64,000 nt of DNA from Castanea sativa (lineage: Eukaryota; Streptophyta; Magnoliopsida; Fagales; Fagaceae): NCBI RefSeq assembly GCF_040712315.1, contig NC_134019.1, positions 38,407,873 to 38,471,872 of the forward strand, given 5' to 3'. The number at the start of each line of letters is the position of its first letter. Within the stretch, counting starts at the first letter, position 1. A program made the position numbers and the translations under genes. This document shows positions 40,011-51,800 of this stretch, in pieces. The notes under the pieces were generated by a model. It was not told the DNA's origin and did not search any database. It was given only the letters and a program-made list of their open reading frames with translations.

Positions 40011-41322
40011 AACCTCAATTAACACGCTTTGAGACCCAACAAAAATATTGGAATATTTGCCCAAGAAAGCTAAAATTCAGATTTTTTATAGGATTCTGAC
40101 CCAACGTTTATAAGTAAAATGCAAACTAAAGGTATAAATAACAGACCTTGACCCAATGATTATAATTGAATTACAAACTGAAGGTTTAAAGTTTGAACAC
40201 CACAAGGAAGAATTCTTGATAAGTTCACAGTTCCTGAAGAACCAAAAGAAGAGCAAAGCCTCACCTTTTCTGATTTTTTTTCAATCATTTTATGAAAAAC
40301 GTTTACAGACTTAAGGGCCTATTTAAGGGCTCCATAAAACTTTTTATTTTTTTATTTTTATATAAGATAGAATTTTACTCTAGCCTAATCTAAGTGTATA
40401 TGTGTGTGAAGCTCCCTCCTAGAGACTTGAACCTCGGCCCTTACCCCCCACACTCCATAAGTACTTATACTTGTGGAGTGACCATCGAACTAAGGGTGTG
40501 TGGTGGTGGCTCCATATTCTAAAATAACTCCTAATTGATACCTAACCATATCAGGAATCAAATTTGACCTAAAAAATATTAAATGCACCTAAAAATAAGG
40601 AAATAAATCACCTAAATCTAAAATAACATTTTTTACATAAAAATACCAAAAATAAGAAATTACAATAACTAAACAGTAAATTGTGTCCTACATCAAACCC
40701 CTCCACTTGAAACAAACTCATCCTCGAGTTCATCTTTGAAATCTGAAATCTTCCACTCCAAATAAACAGATACTTCAAATGCTTTAATGACTTGATCCAG
40801 TTGGGAAACTTGAATCCTTCATAAAGTGTAGCATAAAATTTCTTCTCATCTACTTTCAATTTATTTGCAACATCAATCAACAAAGGATTAATAATAAAAT
40901 TAAAATTTTCTACTCCAAGAAAATCAACACATTGTATAGTCATCTTCAACAAATCAACTGAGACTTGAGGATTGTGAGTTATGAGTTGTGAGTTGTGGAC
41001 TCATCCTCATATTTGATCTCAATTGAATCTTCCACAGTGTTCTCAATAATTACCATCTGTTTTTTTTTTTGTTGCTTTTTTTACTTTTTTTTTTCTTTTG
41101 AGCTTGGTGCACGATTTTAACCTAGTGCACGTCACAAAATAAGAACAAGGAATAAAGAACACAAAAGGAACAAGATAGGATGATAACAAGAAACAAAAGA
41201 TAAAGGGATAGAAAACTGATTTTAGAACCTGTGCTTTGATACCAAATGATGCGAACCTCAATCGAACCTGTGCTCCAATATTTTTGTTGGGTCTCAAAGC
41301 GTGTCGATTGAGTTTCGCATCA
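40011..41322 (-). mobile_element. Gypsy-like retroelement remnant with inverted ends
   Basis: Read on the - strand, a 76-bp TG...CA segment (41322-41247) is followed at once by 'tttggtatcaaagcac' (41246-41231), which resembles the initiator-tRNA-Met primer site. Further on comes DELEDEFVSSGGV-stop (about 40727-40687), like the C-terminus of gypsy polyproteins, and a purine-rich tract. However, the outer ends 'acacgctttgagacccaac' are inverted, not direct. Most of gag-pol is deleted. Confidence 0.5.
40340..40512 (-). mobile_element. SINE-like repeat, copy 2
   Basis: On the - strand: A-box-like 'gttcgatggtcact', then 'aagtataagtacttatggag', B-box-like 'gaggttcaagtctct', and the tail 'gtaaaattctatcttatata'. 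It has a pol III-type tRNA-derived layout. Confidence 0.65.
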
Positions 41323-42118
41323 ATGGATGTTTTTTATTTTATTTTATGGATTTGGATAGAAACGAACATGTTAATGTAATGGCAAGTAAATGTAAAGAAT
41401 ATTAATAAAAAAAATAAAATTGGTAACGATAATTTTCGTTGCCATATCTGACTATAAGTAGAATTTGGTGACAAAATAATTCGTCATCTGATCTATTGAA
41501 ATTAAAAATAATAAAAAAAAAAAACAATCAGTGAAGCAAACTTTGTCACCTAATCTATTTGAAATTGAAAAAAAAAACATTTTGTGATGAAATATTTCAT
41601 CATTGAAAATAAGGTTTAGTGACAAAAATATTAGGTGACGAAAAAATTTTGTCACTTATCATTTTTTATTAGTGACGAAAATTTTTTGTCACCTATCATT
41701 TTTTTATTAGTGACGAAACATTTTCGTCACCAATACATTTTGTGATGGAGCTTAGGTGACGAATGTTGTTTCGTCACCATATGTATTCGGTGACGAAATA
41801 AGGACATATTGTGACGAAATGTTTCTATAATTAAATATAAATGTTATTATGTCAATATGTTATAATTATTATTTGTTGTTCCTCACCTTACTTCACCTTA
41901 ATTGTTATTTGAACAAGTAAAAGTTATGTCTTAATCCAACCGGATATAGCATTTCTCTCCAATCATTAATTAGTGTTTCTAAAATAAAATTACTATTAAG
42001 AGCTTTTAGAAATTTAAAACTTGCCATTATCTATAAAATATTTTTACTATTTATTTGTTATTAAATTTAATTATATTATCAATTTTTTTTTTAAAAATTA
42101 TATATAATTCTTTTACTA

Positions 42119-42140
42119 AGCCGTGCATCGCACGGGCATA
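42119..42140 (+). repeat. Helitron-type 3' hairpin remnant
   Basis: The palindrome 'ccgtgcatcgcacgg' matches the Helitron 3' hairpins at 19631-19649 and 44693-44706. The expected CTAG is replaced by 'cttg', and no 5' partner is clear. Confidence 0.4.
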
Positions 42141-42154
42141 AAACTTGTATATAT

Positions 42155-43428
42155 CGCTCTGTTTGTTTCAGCATCAACATTTTCTGAAAAATGGTTCATT
42201 TTCCAAATAGCATTTTCTAGAAAGTTATATCATTTTCTAGTATTTGGTAACGATCTTGAAAATGAGCTTGAAAATGTTTTCAGGTGTTTGGTATGCAAAT
42301 TTTTATTTTTATTTTTATTTTTTATATTTCTTATGTAATTTAAAACGAGTGTATTATGTAAACCAACTAATGTAATCAATATAAAAAATAAAAAAAATAA
42401 GAATGAATTTGGTTTTCATACTACAATTTTGACAATAGATACAATCAAAATTAGTTGTCAAATTTTCATCATCTCTACCACTCATCTTGCTCATATATAT
42501 GGACAAGATCGTCCACACACACACACACACACACATACACACACATATATAAACCATTTGTCTATATACATAAAATTGACAGGGGAATACATCTTTAATA
42601 AATACAAATAATAATAACTTTTAATTGTCTACTTTTTTTGTTGGTACACTAATTGTTTACTATGGTCAACCACAAGTCTTTTATATTACTCATAATTATG
42701 TATTTATATAATGTATCTACATAATATATCATCACTACATAGTATCTGCATAATGTATCTGTCAACAAAAAAAGATTATCCTATATAAAAGCAATTTAGA
42801 GCCATATAAGCACTATGTTTAAAATTTTCATCTTTTACTTCATTCATTCTTTCTTCTCTTTTATTTTTTTTAGTACTTTTATGTGCAAAACATTTCTACC
42901 TGCAATCCATCAAACCAAAAATTTCTTAGAGAAAAAATAAAATTAAGTTTGAAATTCAAAGTAAAGAATTGGGATTTTAGTAGAGAGAAATGAAATAATT
43001 ACCGTTGCAAATATGTTCTCTTTTTCAAGTTGGTAGAGATGAATAAAATAATTACTGAGCAATGAGGGGAAAAAATCTAATCAGAGAACTGTGTTATAAA
43101 GGGGAAGAGAAATATGGAGAGAGAGAGAGAGAGAGAAAGATTAATCTATGGAAGAGGAGAGACCAGAGTTAGTGACAGTGAGGGTGTGAGGAAAGAAAAA
43201 GAAAAGGGAAGAGAGAAATAGTGAAAGAGCGTACCGTGAGAGATTGATTGTTTTCCCAAAAAAAAAAAAAAGGAAAAAAACCTATAAAAAACAAGCCTTA
43301 TTTTTATGAGGATTTTCCATTGACTAAAGATAGTTTTTCTTCGACCAGTTTTTTTTTTGTGCTACCAAACACTGGAAAATGTGGAAAACTATCTTTACAA
43401 GTAGTTTTCCAGCAAAACAAACAGAGCG
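42155..43428. mobile_element. hAT-like non-autonomous transposon, 1.27 kb
   Basis: The terminal inverted repeats are 'cgctctgtttgttt' on both ends, and the word 'tttggta' recurs inside each end in mirrored position. The flanks are TA-rich ('gtatata' on both sides), so the exact duplication is unclear. Inside are an (AC)n microsatellite (42513-42545) and a (GA)n run (43118-43136). No transposase. Confidence 0.65.
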
Positions 43429-43601
43429 TATATAAAACCGAAACCTCTGAAGCTCTCGCAATTTTTCACGTCGGCACAATAATTAAATAAAATTATCATT
43501 TTATTTAAATAAAATTATTTTTATTTAGTCCAAATTTAACAAGGTGTAAAACTTTATCTCTCTAACAAGTCCAACTTAAACTTAAACTCAAACGTTGATA
43601 A

Positions 43602-44719
43602 TCTATATATATATATATATATATATATATAACCGAAGCAAAAAATAGAGACTAACATAAAAATAAAAAAACGCAAGCAATCTGATTCAACTTTCTTCTT
43701 TGATTAATGAATTTTATGTCGAATTTTTTTATATTATTATTATTAATAAAATTTCAATTCAACATATATTGATATTTGTTTATATTGTTATTAATGAATT
43801 TTATCTTTTATGTCGAATTTTTTATTTGCTTTCATATATGCCTGAAATTTTCTTTCTATCTTATTCTTTTGTTATGTTTAAAATTGATTTTCTTTTGAGT
43901 ATTTGGGTTAATCTTTATATTTATATTGACATTGTTTTCGTGGGTTTGGTTTTTGGGTTGAAATTTCCTCTAATTTTTTTTAATTGTACATGACAGATAA
44001 AGTATCTCTATTTTTTTTGGAGAAAAATCAAAATTGCAACCTATGTCTTTTAGCTTAAGGAACAATAAATTTTTATTTGGTATGTTATATATAAATTTTT
44101 TGAAGTTGGTTTGGTTTTAAAGTAGAATTTGGAGATTCTATAAATTTTGAAGTTTTAAGTCTTGAGGTTTTGGGTATTTGCATCTCAGTAGATTATCTTA
44201 ATTCTTCACCTTAAATGCTTTTTATTTAGGTTCATGTGATTTTTTGTTTTCCTATTAAAAACTATGATTTTTGGTTGATTAATTATTTGTTTGGATTCAA
44301 CATAAAAATAATGGAATTAGATATTATAATTTTGATATTGTTCCATGTTTTGAATTGTCTATATTGTTATTACTAAGATAAAGTCATATTGCTACTCAAA
44401 TTTGAAACTTGGTGTGTCTTCCTCATATCATGGTCTTTGTTTATATTAGTTTTGAGTGTGTATATATAATTATTGAGAGTTTTGCTTTATTAATTTAAGA
44501 ATTGTAAATTACTTTGTAAGATTTGGTAACCATGCACTTGAAACTCAATAACGTTCAATGTTAAACAATATTTCTAAACTATGGAAAAGGATAGAACTTA
44601 AATATTTCTTCATTTTTTTAAAAAAAATACTAACTATCAAAATGTCTATTTACTCATTGTTGGATTTTTTTTTTTCAAAGACAATAGTTTTTCCGTGCAT
44701 CGCACGAGTTAACAACTAG
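43602..44719 (+). mobile_element. Non-autonomous Helitron
   Basis: Starts TC in 'tctatatatatat' directly after an A. Ends with a hairpin (CGTG-catcg-CACG, about 44694-44706) then 'aacaactag', followed by T. Insertion between A and T, TC start and CTAG end all fit. It encodes no recognisable protein. Confidence 0.65.
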
Positions 44720-44815
44720 TTTCTCATAAAATGATGTAAACCGAATCTTGACGTAGAAGTTGCTAGGGACATAAAAAGTTGAATATTTGTGGTACATCAA
44801 AAATCATTATTTAGA

Positions 44816-44976
44816 GCATTAACATTGGAGCTTTTAGTTTTTTTAGCTAAAAAAAATCATGCTTTATTTGGGTTGTTAAATCTAAATTGATTTTAGTAAC
44901 TTGCTACATAGATTGCTACGAGCTATCTATAGCAACTATTGTAGCAATAAGTTAAAATAAAAATCAATTTTTTATT

Positions 44977-45016
<40 letters not shown>

Positions 45017-45542
45017 AATATTCACTCTTCTCTCTCTCCTTGAATTGTAGTTCCGACCTAGTTTTCAATGGGCTTTCGGTGATCCAATTTGGTTTTTGAT
45101 GGTGGGGTTCGGTGGCGATGGTTCGTGGGTTTGATTTGGATCAATGGGTCATGGGTCACGGAGGTTCCAATCCTCATTGCATGGCTTTTATGGGTTCCGA
45201 TTTGCATAGTTTTCATAAGTCATGGTGGTTTGGATCTATGTTTTTGTTTTTGTTTTATTTTATTTATTTTTCAGCTAGTGGTGGTGATGCAGTTGTGATG
45301 GTTAATTGTTATTTCGGTAGTTATTTTAATAGGCTTTACGATGGTGGTCTTTGGGTTGTGGTGGCTAGTTATGATAGTCAATGGTTGCTATGGATTTTTG
45401 TGGGGTTGTGTTCTATGCTATTTTAATGGCTGTTTATATTATTTTAATGGGTGATGAGCTAAAATAAGTGATGAGATTGTAGGTAAATATGGTGTTAAAA
45501 TAAATAAACTAATTTTTTTAGTATTATTGATGTGAATGCTCA
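44816..45542. mobile_element. MITE-like element with 'gagcatt' ends
   Basis: The left end 'gagcattaacattgg' and right end 'gatgtgaatgctc' are imperfect inverted repeats. The interior includes a (TC)n run (about 44977-45011). A 104-codon frame at 45112-45426 has no recognisable domain and is not called a gene. Confidence 0.5.
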
Positions 45543-45880
45543 AAAGTTGAAAGTGGAAACCAAAATCTCAAATAAATTGCTTTATATGAATCTCAATAAA
45601 AATTACATCATTAGAATAATGAATTGAATTGTATACGCATCACATATTTCAATGCAAAACGCATTGCATCTTTTACACTGCAGGTAAGAAATTATGAGCT
45701 TAGCCTAAATTCAACCAACAAAGCTCAGGTTGTCACTGACTCAAGCTCGTCCAGGAACCACTTTTACTCTTATGTAAGTTATGTACTTATGTCCAAGCAA
45801 ATGCCCGTTAGATTATTATTATTATAATGATTTGCTAAAAGTGTACATTCAAATTATGTACAAGAAAATGCTTGTAGTAC

Positions 45881-48800
45881 CTATGTAGTTAAAGCATAAG
45901 TAACCTCCTTAAAATAATTAAAATAATTGTTGCCCTGATCATCATCTGAGAAATAACGCACTTTTCCAGGTAATACTTCAATCTTCCCATTGGCATTTAC
46001 CTGAATAGGGAATTTAAGGAGGTGCCCCTGCAATGGTGTAAAATCCTTTGCCTTGTACTTGCTCAAGTTATCTACAGCAATCTTGTTCACACTCTTTACG
46101 CAATCCAAATCTTTAGGCTCCTTGAAGCAATCATGTAAAGTCCCTAAATGTTCTGCCCAAAGTGACATTCTGTACCCATATATCTGCAAATGTTTAATCA
46201 ATGTGATCAGCTTACATAACAAGTAACTTCTTTTCCCCAAAGCACTTCTAAAACTTCACATGATTGAACATCAAAAAGCTTCCAATCCAAAAAAAGCTAT
46301 CCATATCAATGCTGAATGTTCAATTAAACCAAGTCTTTTTTCTTCTTTTTTAATTTTTTTCTTCCCTACACATGCTAATATAAGCATTTGCTTCCAAATA
46401 TTGAATGGCCATCTCTTTTGTTGCGGGACAAAAAAGAGAATATAAGTCAAGGATGACGAATTTTCTCAGCTAGCTAGTGACGGTGCATACTACGATTCCC
46501 ACACTTTCTTCATAAGGAAATTGACCAATCTTTACCACAGTTAACAATTTTCTCAATTGGTCTCAGAGGCCCCGCCGCCCTGGCTCAATAACGATACTTA
46601 TTAGGTACAAAATCCAATACCCCATCTGAATTAATTTAGGGAATATTTGTTGAATTATGAATGGTTAGAGCATGCCATGAAGGTGGCATAGATGACAAAA
46701 ACAAGTCAATAATTAAGGTCAAACAAAAATTGTATGTGACAAGGACTGTGCCCTAAATAATATATCGGACTGAGTCCTATATGACTTGGAAATGTTACTA
46801 AGTGGGGATATCTCACTTGTATGAATAAACACTTTCACTTTTTCATTTTTTTATAAAAAAATTTTTAAAATGATTTATTAATATATGCTCTAAGATTATA
46901 CGTTAGTTACTAACTATTCTTTGTTTCCATAATTCCTCAAAGCCACTATCTTCAAGTAATTCCCTCAACACATCACGTATAATGATAAGAACTAGGAACT
47001 TTAATCCCTGTCCATTGTCAAGCTAGCATGCTAGCCTTTGCTAGTCTTAAACCTAGATATAATCCAAGTTTGTCTTCCTAATCTCATGCCTTGGGAGTTT
47101 TAAACCTAGATATAATCCAAGTTTGTCCGTCTTAATTCCATGCTTTGGGGCACCCCGAAAAGAGGATGAAATGATAGTTCTACGATCTTCAATGGAGAAA
47201 TCGGGGTTGCCTTCAAAGGCGCCAGATTCTCATTTTTGTATCAGATACCAATTAAAGTAGGCTTAGTTATCCAGTCCAATATATCTCATTGTATCTAATT
47301 AGCGACGTCAGGTCCGCACAGTGGCGTATCATTTTATGCTTGTGCAACATCTTCAACTCTAAATCAATACACACAAATCCACACTATTCAAGCATAATAC
47401 ACGCAATTGGCTCAGCCCTCCTCTACAACATCCATCAAAACTTGCAATCATGAAACATAATTGTATAATAAAATACATACGAGGTCTGAACGAATGTATA
47501 TTGACCGATAGCCAATGCTAACAAGCAATAGAAGAGATATTTACAAAAAGGTTAATATGGGATAAAATACAAACCTGACCATATGGATGGCTCTTCTTCT
47601 TACCCCAGGTGTGGTGGGGTTGATATGCACCCATAGCTATCTCGGTGTCTCTTGAACCAGCCATAGATCGTTCATTAATATTGGCAGAACCTAATATCAC
47701 GTACTCGTCATCTACAATCATTCCCTTGGAATGTACATAAACCATGAACTTCTGAATCGGTTGTTCTGAGTTGGAGACCTGAAAGTTGGTCATAATTTTT
47801 TTTTTTTTACAAAATGAGCTAACACTCATCATCTACAAGAATAAAAATAAAATATACAATTTTATGTATATGCTTGATCAAGTATTATAGCTGTATGGGA
47901 TATATATCACGTGTAACTTGTAAATGACACTATTTAATTGTGCTACATCAAATTTAGAGTCATGCACACACTCACACATCCCACCAATTAATATGTTAAA
48001 ACATTCGCACACTGGCTTTGGCTAAGTTAACTCTACTAGGAAAATAATCGTATGATATATTATGAAGCAGCTTTTTGAAGCCATTGTAACAAGCGGAATC
48101 TATAAATATGTAAATTTCAGATACATGGTGTGAGAGAATGATCTCATAGATCCATCGCTTGAGATGGTCTACCTAGTTGCCCACTGTTAGATGATGTACT
48201 GTGCCATAAGAGTGTAACTGAGCTTGAAAATCATATTGAGTATATTCAAGAGCATTATCAGATCGAAAAAATTTGATATATTTGAAGAATTGTGTTTCAA
48301 CCATTTTTGCAAAGTTACTGTATATTGACAAAATTTCAGAACGAGATTTCATAGGAAAGATCCAACTATAACGAGAATAATCATCCATAAAAACAACAAA
48401 ATATCGAGATCCATCAATACTAGCAATAGGAGAAGGTCCTCAAACATCAGAATAAATTAACTCAAAAATACTATTTGAAATAGAATCACTATTATTAAAA
48501 GGTAAAGCTGGCTATTTTCCTAACTGGAATGAAGTACAATCAAAATTGTCTTTGGACACAGAACCTAACAGACCCTTAGAAGCTAACTGTTGTACTCGAA
48601 AAGAGGGTGCATGACCAAGACAAGAATGCCAAAGTGCAAGAGAAGGTAAGGAAGAAACCGTTGAGCAACCTCAGCAATCAGGTGATCCCTTTGGCTCTAG
48701 CAATCGTCGCAAGCAGACCAACAAAAAGTTCTGCAACTATTGCAAGCGTCTTGGCCACACTATTAAGACTTGTTACCGTCGCAACAAATCTACTGTTGTA

Positions 48801-51800
48801 GTTGCTAATACTGAGTCTACCCCTCCAATGCCTCCCATTTCAGCTGAGTCCTAGTCTTCTAGATCCACTATCAACCTCTCACCCACTGAACTACAGGAAA
48901 TCATAGCTCAGGCTGTTCGTATGGCTGGTAATGCATTTCTTTCCATTACTCTCTCAGTTTTACCCAGTAAATCTCAAACTTGACTTTTTGATTCTGCCTA
49001 TTGCAATCACATGACACTTCACTCGTTCTTATTCTCCAAACTTGACCCTGCACCGCATCCTCTAAATATTCATATAGCTGATAGTTCCACCATACATGGG
49101 AATAGTCTAGGTTTTGTTTCGATCTCCAACATGTCTGCTCCTGGGGTCTTTCATGTACCTGATCTATATTATAATTTATGTTCTGTGAGACAATTAGCTG
49201 AACTAGGATATCGCCTTATTTTTTACTATTTTGAGTGTATTGTGCAAGATCCGAGAATGGGACAAGAGCTTAGGACCCGTCCTAGAGTTTGGTGTATGTT
49301 TCCCGTGGACAATCTTCGTACCATTCATATTGCTCAGAATGATATCTTCTATGAATGGACTAAACATATTGAGATTGATTGTCATTTTATCCATTATCAT
49401 CTTGTTCATGGTGCTCTCAAGCTTTTCTTCGTCTCCTCCAAAGATCAACTTGTAGATATCTTCACTAAGTCACATCCTAAGGGACGCCTTCATGATTTAG
49501 TTGACAACCTCAAGCTGGTCTCACATCCACCTTGAGTTTGAGGAGGCTGTTAACGTGTATAGTATTATGGGCTTTAAGCCCAACTAGATAACTTGTATAG
49601 CACACATTTTTGTACTATACTCTTACTTGTACTGCACTCATATACCTCCTATATAAAGACACTCATGTATATTCTTTCAATAAGAAATATAATATTATTG
49701 AATTCAGTATTTCTAACGCACACGAAGAAATTGGAGATCCCAATAATTTTCAAGTTAAAAATGGATGGTTTTAATGAAAAAAATATATGGGAAATAAATT
49801 TCAAAGAGCATGATACCGATCCATTTTGGGAAGATTGATCTGGTGGAACTGACACTTCTTTGGGCAGTTCTTCCCGATTACCAAGACAGTAGAAGTTAAG
49901 GTAGTCTTCAGGATGTGAATTTTCAATATGCATGGATTTCAACTCTTGTGCTATGATGTCATACATCATTTGCATTGTCTGGCCCTGAGAAAAGGAAAAT
50001 ACCAAGATTACAAAAATAATATGACATTTGATGATATTGATTAAATTCAGTCATATTTTCCCGTGGAGAAGAATAATAAAAAATTATGATTTAGGTAACG
50101 TCTGGTCCTGTGTATCTGCGTTTTAACAGTTAACTAGCGCCTATTGCATTGTTCATGGGACATGAACAATGCAAATAGGCAAATGAATATCATTTTTGGT
50201 ATGAACAGTAATTTGAAAATTATTTTTTTATTACTTTCAGTTTTTAGTTTTCAACAAATAAGCGGAATCCAAACACACCCTTAAACTCTACCATTTTTGA
50301 AGGATTTCAAATTAACCCTATAGTTCTATGAATTGAAAATTAAACTCTATAATTTATAGGATTTCAAACTTTACCCTATAGTTTCATAAGTTACACATAA
50401 TCTTGAACATTTAAATCCACCTCAATTCAAACTCTCTCTCTTCTTTTGTTCTCTGTCACTAACCATTGGGCTCAAGGTTTGAGTTGAAGCAGATTTAAAA
50501 ACTTCAGAGTTTAATTTATAACTTATAAAACCATACTAATTAATCTATAAACTACATGAATTCATTTGCCACTTATTAAACCATATTAGTTTAATTTGAA
50601 ACCTACTCAACTGTGATTTCCCCAAAAAGGGTTTTATCACCATTCTTATTTCATTTGACATTTTGGATGTGTGAGGGAAATATATATATATATACACACA
50701 CCAATACCAAAGCACAATAAAAAAAAATCATTCTAAACATTCACGTCTCTTTTAATTATCAACTTTTTATTTTTTGCTAGTTACGATAAGATTTGAACAT
50801 ATGGTTAGGAACCTAGGGCCGGCCCCAAGGGCCCCCTGGCCGAAAGAAAGAAAAAAAAAAATTGGTGTCCCCTTAGCCCAAAGAAAAAAAGAAAAAAAAA
50901 TTATTGGTTTTTTTTTTTTTTCTAGAGTTGCGCCTCCCTCTTCCAAAAACTTAGATCCCCTTTCTTTTAATTAGCCTAGTCCAACTAGCAACTATTCAAT
51001 TTAAAAACTTAACAAATATATAACTTTAAAATATAAAATATAAAATCCTAGTCAGCCCAGTATTAGAGTACTAGCATTAGGTGTTCTAAATGTTAAATAA
51101 AGTATTTAGAACACCAAATGCAAAAAAACTACTGTACGAAACATTTCAAATGCTATATTATAGTATCAAAAGTAATTTTCGGTTTGTGATATATTTTTTT
51201 TTATTGCAATAGTTGATGTTCTTAAGAAACAATATTATTTTATCTTTTTTTGTCGCTATTAGTAGATGATTGCATATTAATATATTAAGAAATAATGATT
51301 TTGTGCATTTATCTTGATTGATAGTTTGTTAATACTATATAAATACCTTTTTTTTTTTTCTTATACTTCAGCCCCCTAGCTTGAAATCTTAAATTCGTCC
51401 CTGCATATGGTGTACACTCTAGATAATTACTCTTTATTATCATGTTAAGATATCAACTGGTTTTTTTGTGTAGCTGTGATTTGAGCTCAAGTCCCTTATT
51501 TGAACAAGTGGCTTTATCAGTTGAGTTAGCTGAAACTCACTATAACAGTAATTATCAATTTTTGGGAAAAACATTCTTATGGAAAATGATAAAATTACTA
51601 CAAAATATTTATGGACTGATGTGACAATTAATGTAATTGTTATACTTCAACAACATCATAAATGACTTTTTGAGTTTATTTTTAGCAATTAGTAATAATA
51701 TCTATGTAGTGCTACTAAAATTTATACTATCCTTAGCATCACTCTTTCCTTATATTATATGCAATACATTAGGCTAAGTTGAATTTACTTGTCCTTAAAA

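Larger units (their letters stand above)
39660..41672. repeat. 350-bp direct duplication flanking an insertion
   Basis: Copies at about 39660-40010 and 41322-41672 share 'atggatttggatagaaacga' through 'tatcattttttatt', including CACTA subterminal words. They flank the element at 40011-41322. The copies differ at many sites, so the event is old. Confidence 0.7.
35137..41825. mobile_element. Decayed CACTA (EnSpm) element with nested insertions
   Basis: Both flanks are packed with inverted copies of 'ggtgacgaaat' and 'atttcgtcacc' (35137-35580, 39755-39990, 41420-41825), the subterminal arrays typical of CACTA transposons. A transposase relic lies at 38397-38545. The exact CACTA termini are missing or degraded. 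The left edge touches the end of the viral element, so one truncated the other. Internal parts are replaced by minisatellites and by a gypsy-like remnant. Confidence 0.7.

Noticed and set aside
41255..41320. Reading the inverted ends of 40011-41322 as a normal LTR pair
   Set aside because: The ends are inverted relative to each other, so they cannot be direct LTRs without a later inversion.
42513..42545. CRISPR-like or regulatory repeat
   Set aside because: It is a plain (AC)n microsatellite; no CRISPR arrays are expected in a plant nuclear genome.
45112..45426. 104-codon open frame in a MITE-like element
   Set aside because: Composition follows the underlying simple sequence, there is no recognisable domain, and it sits within transposon-like ends.
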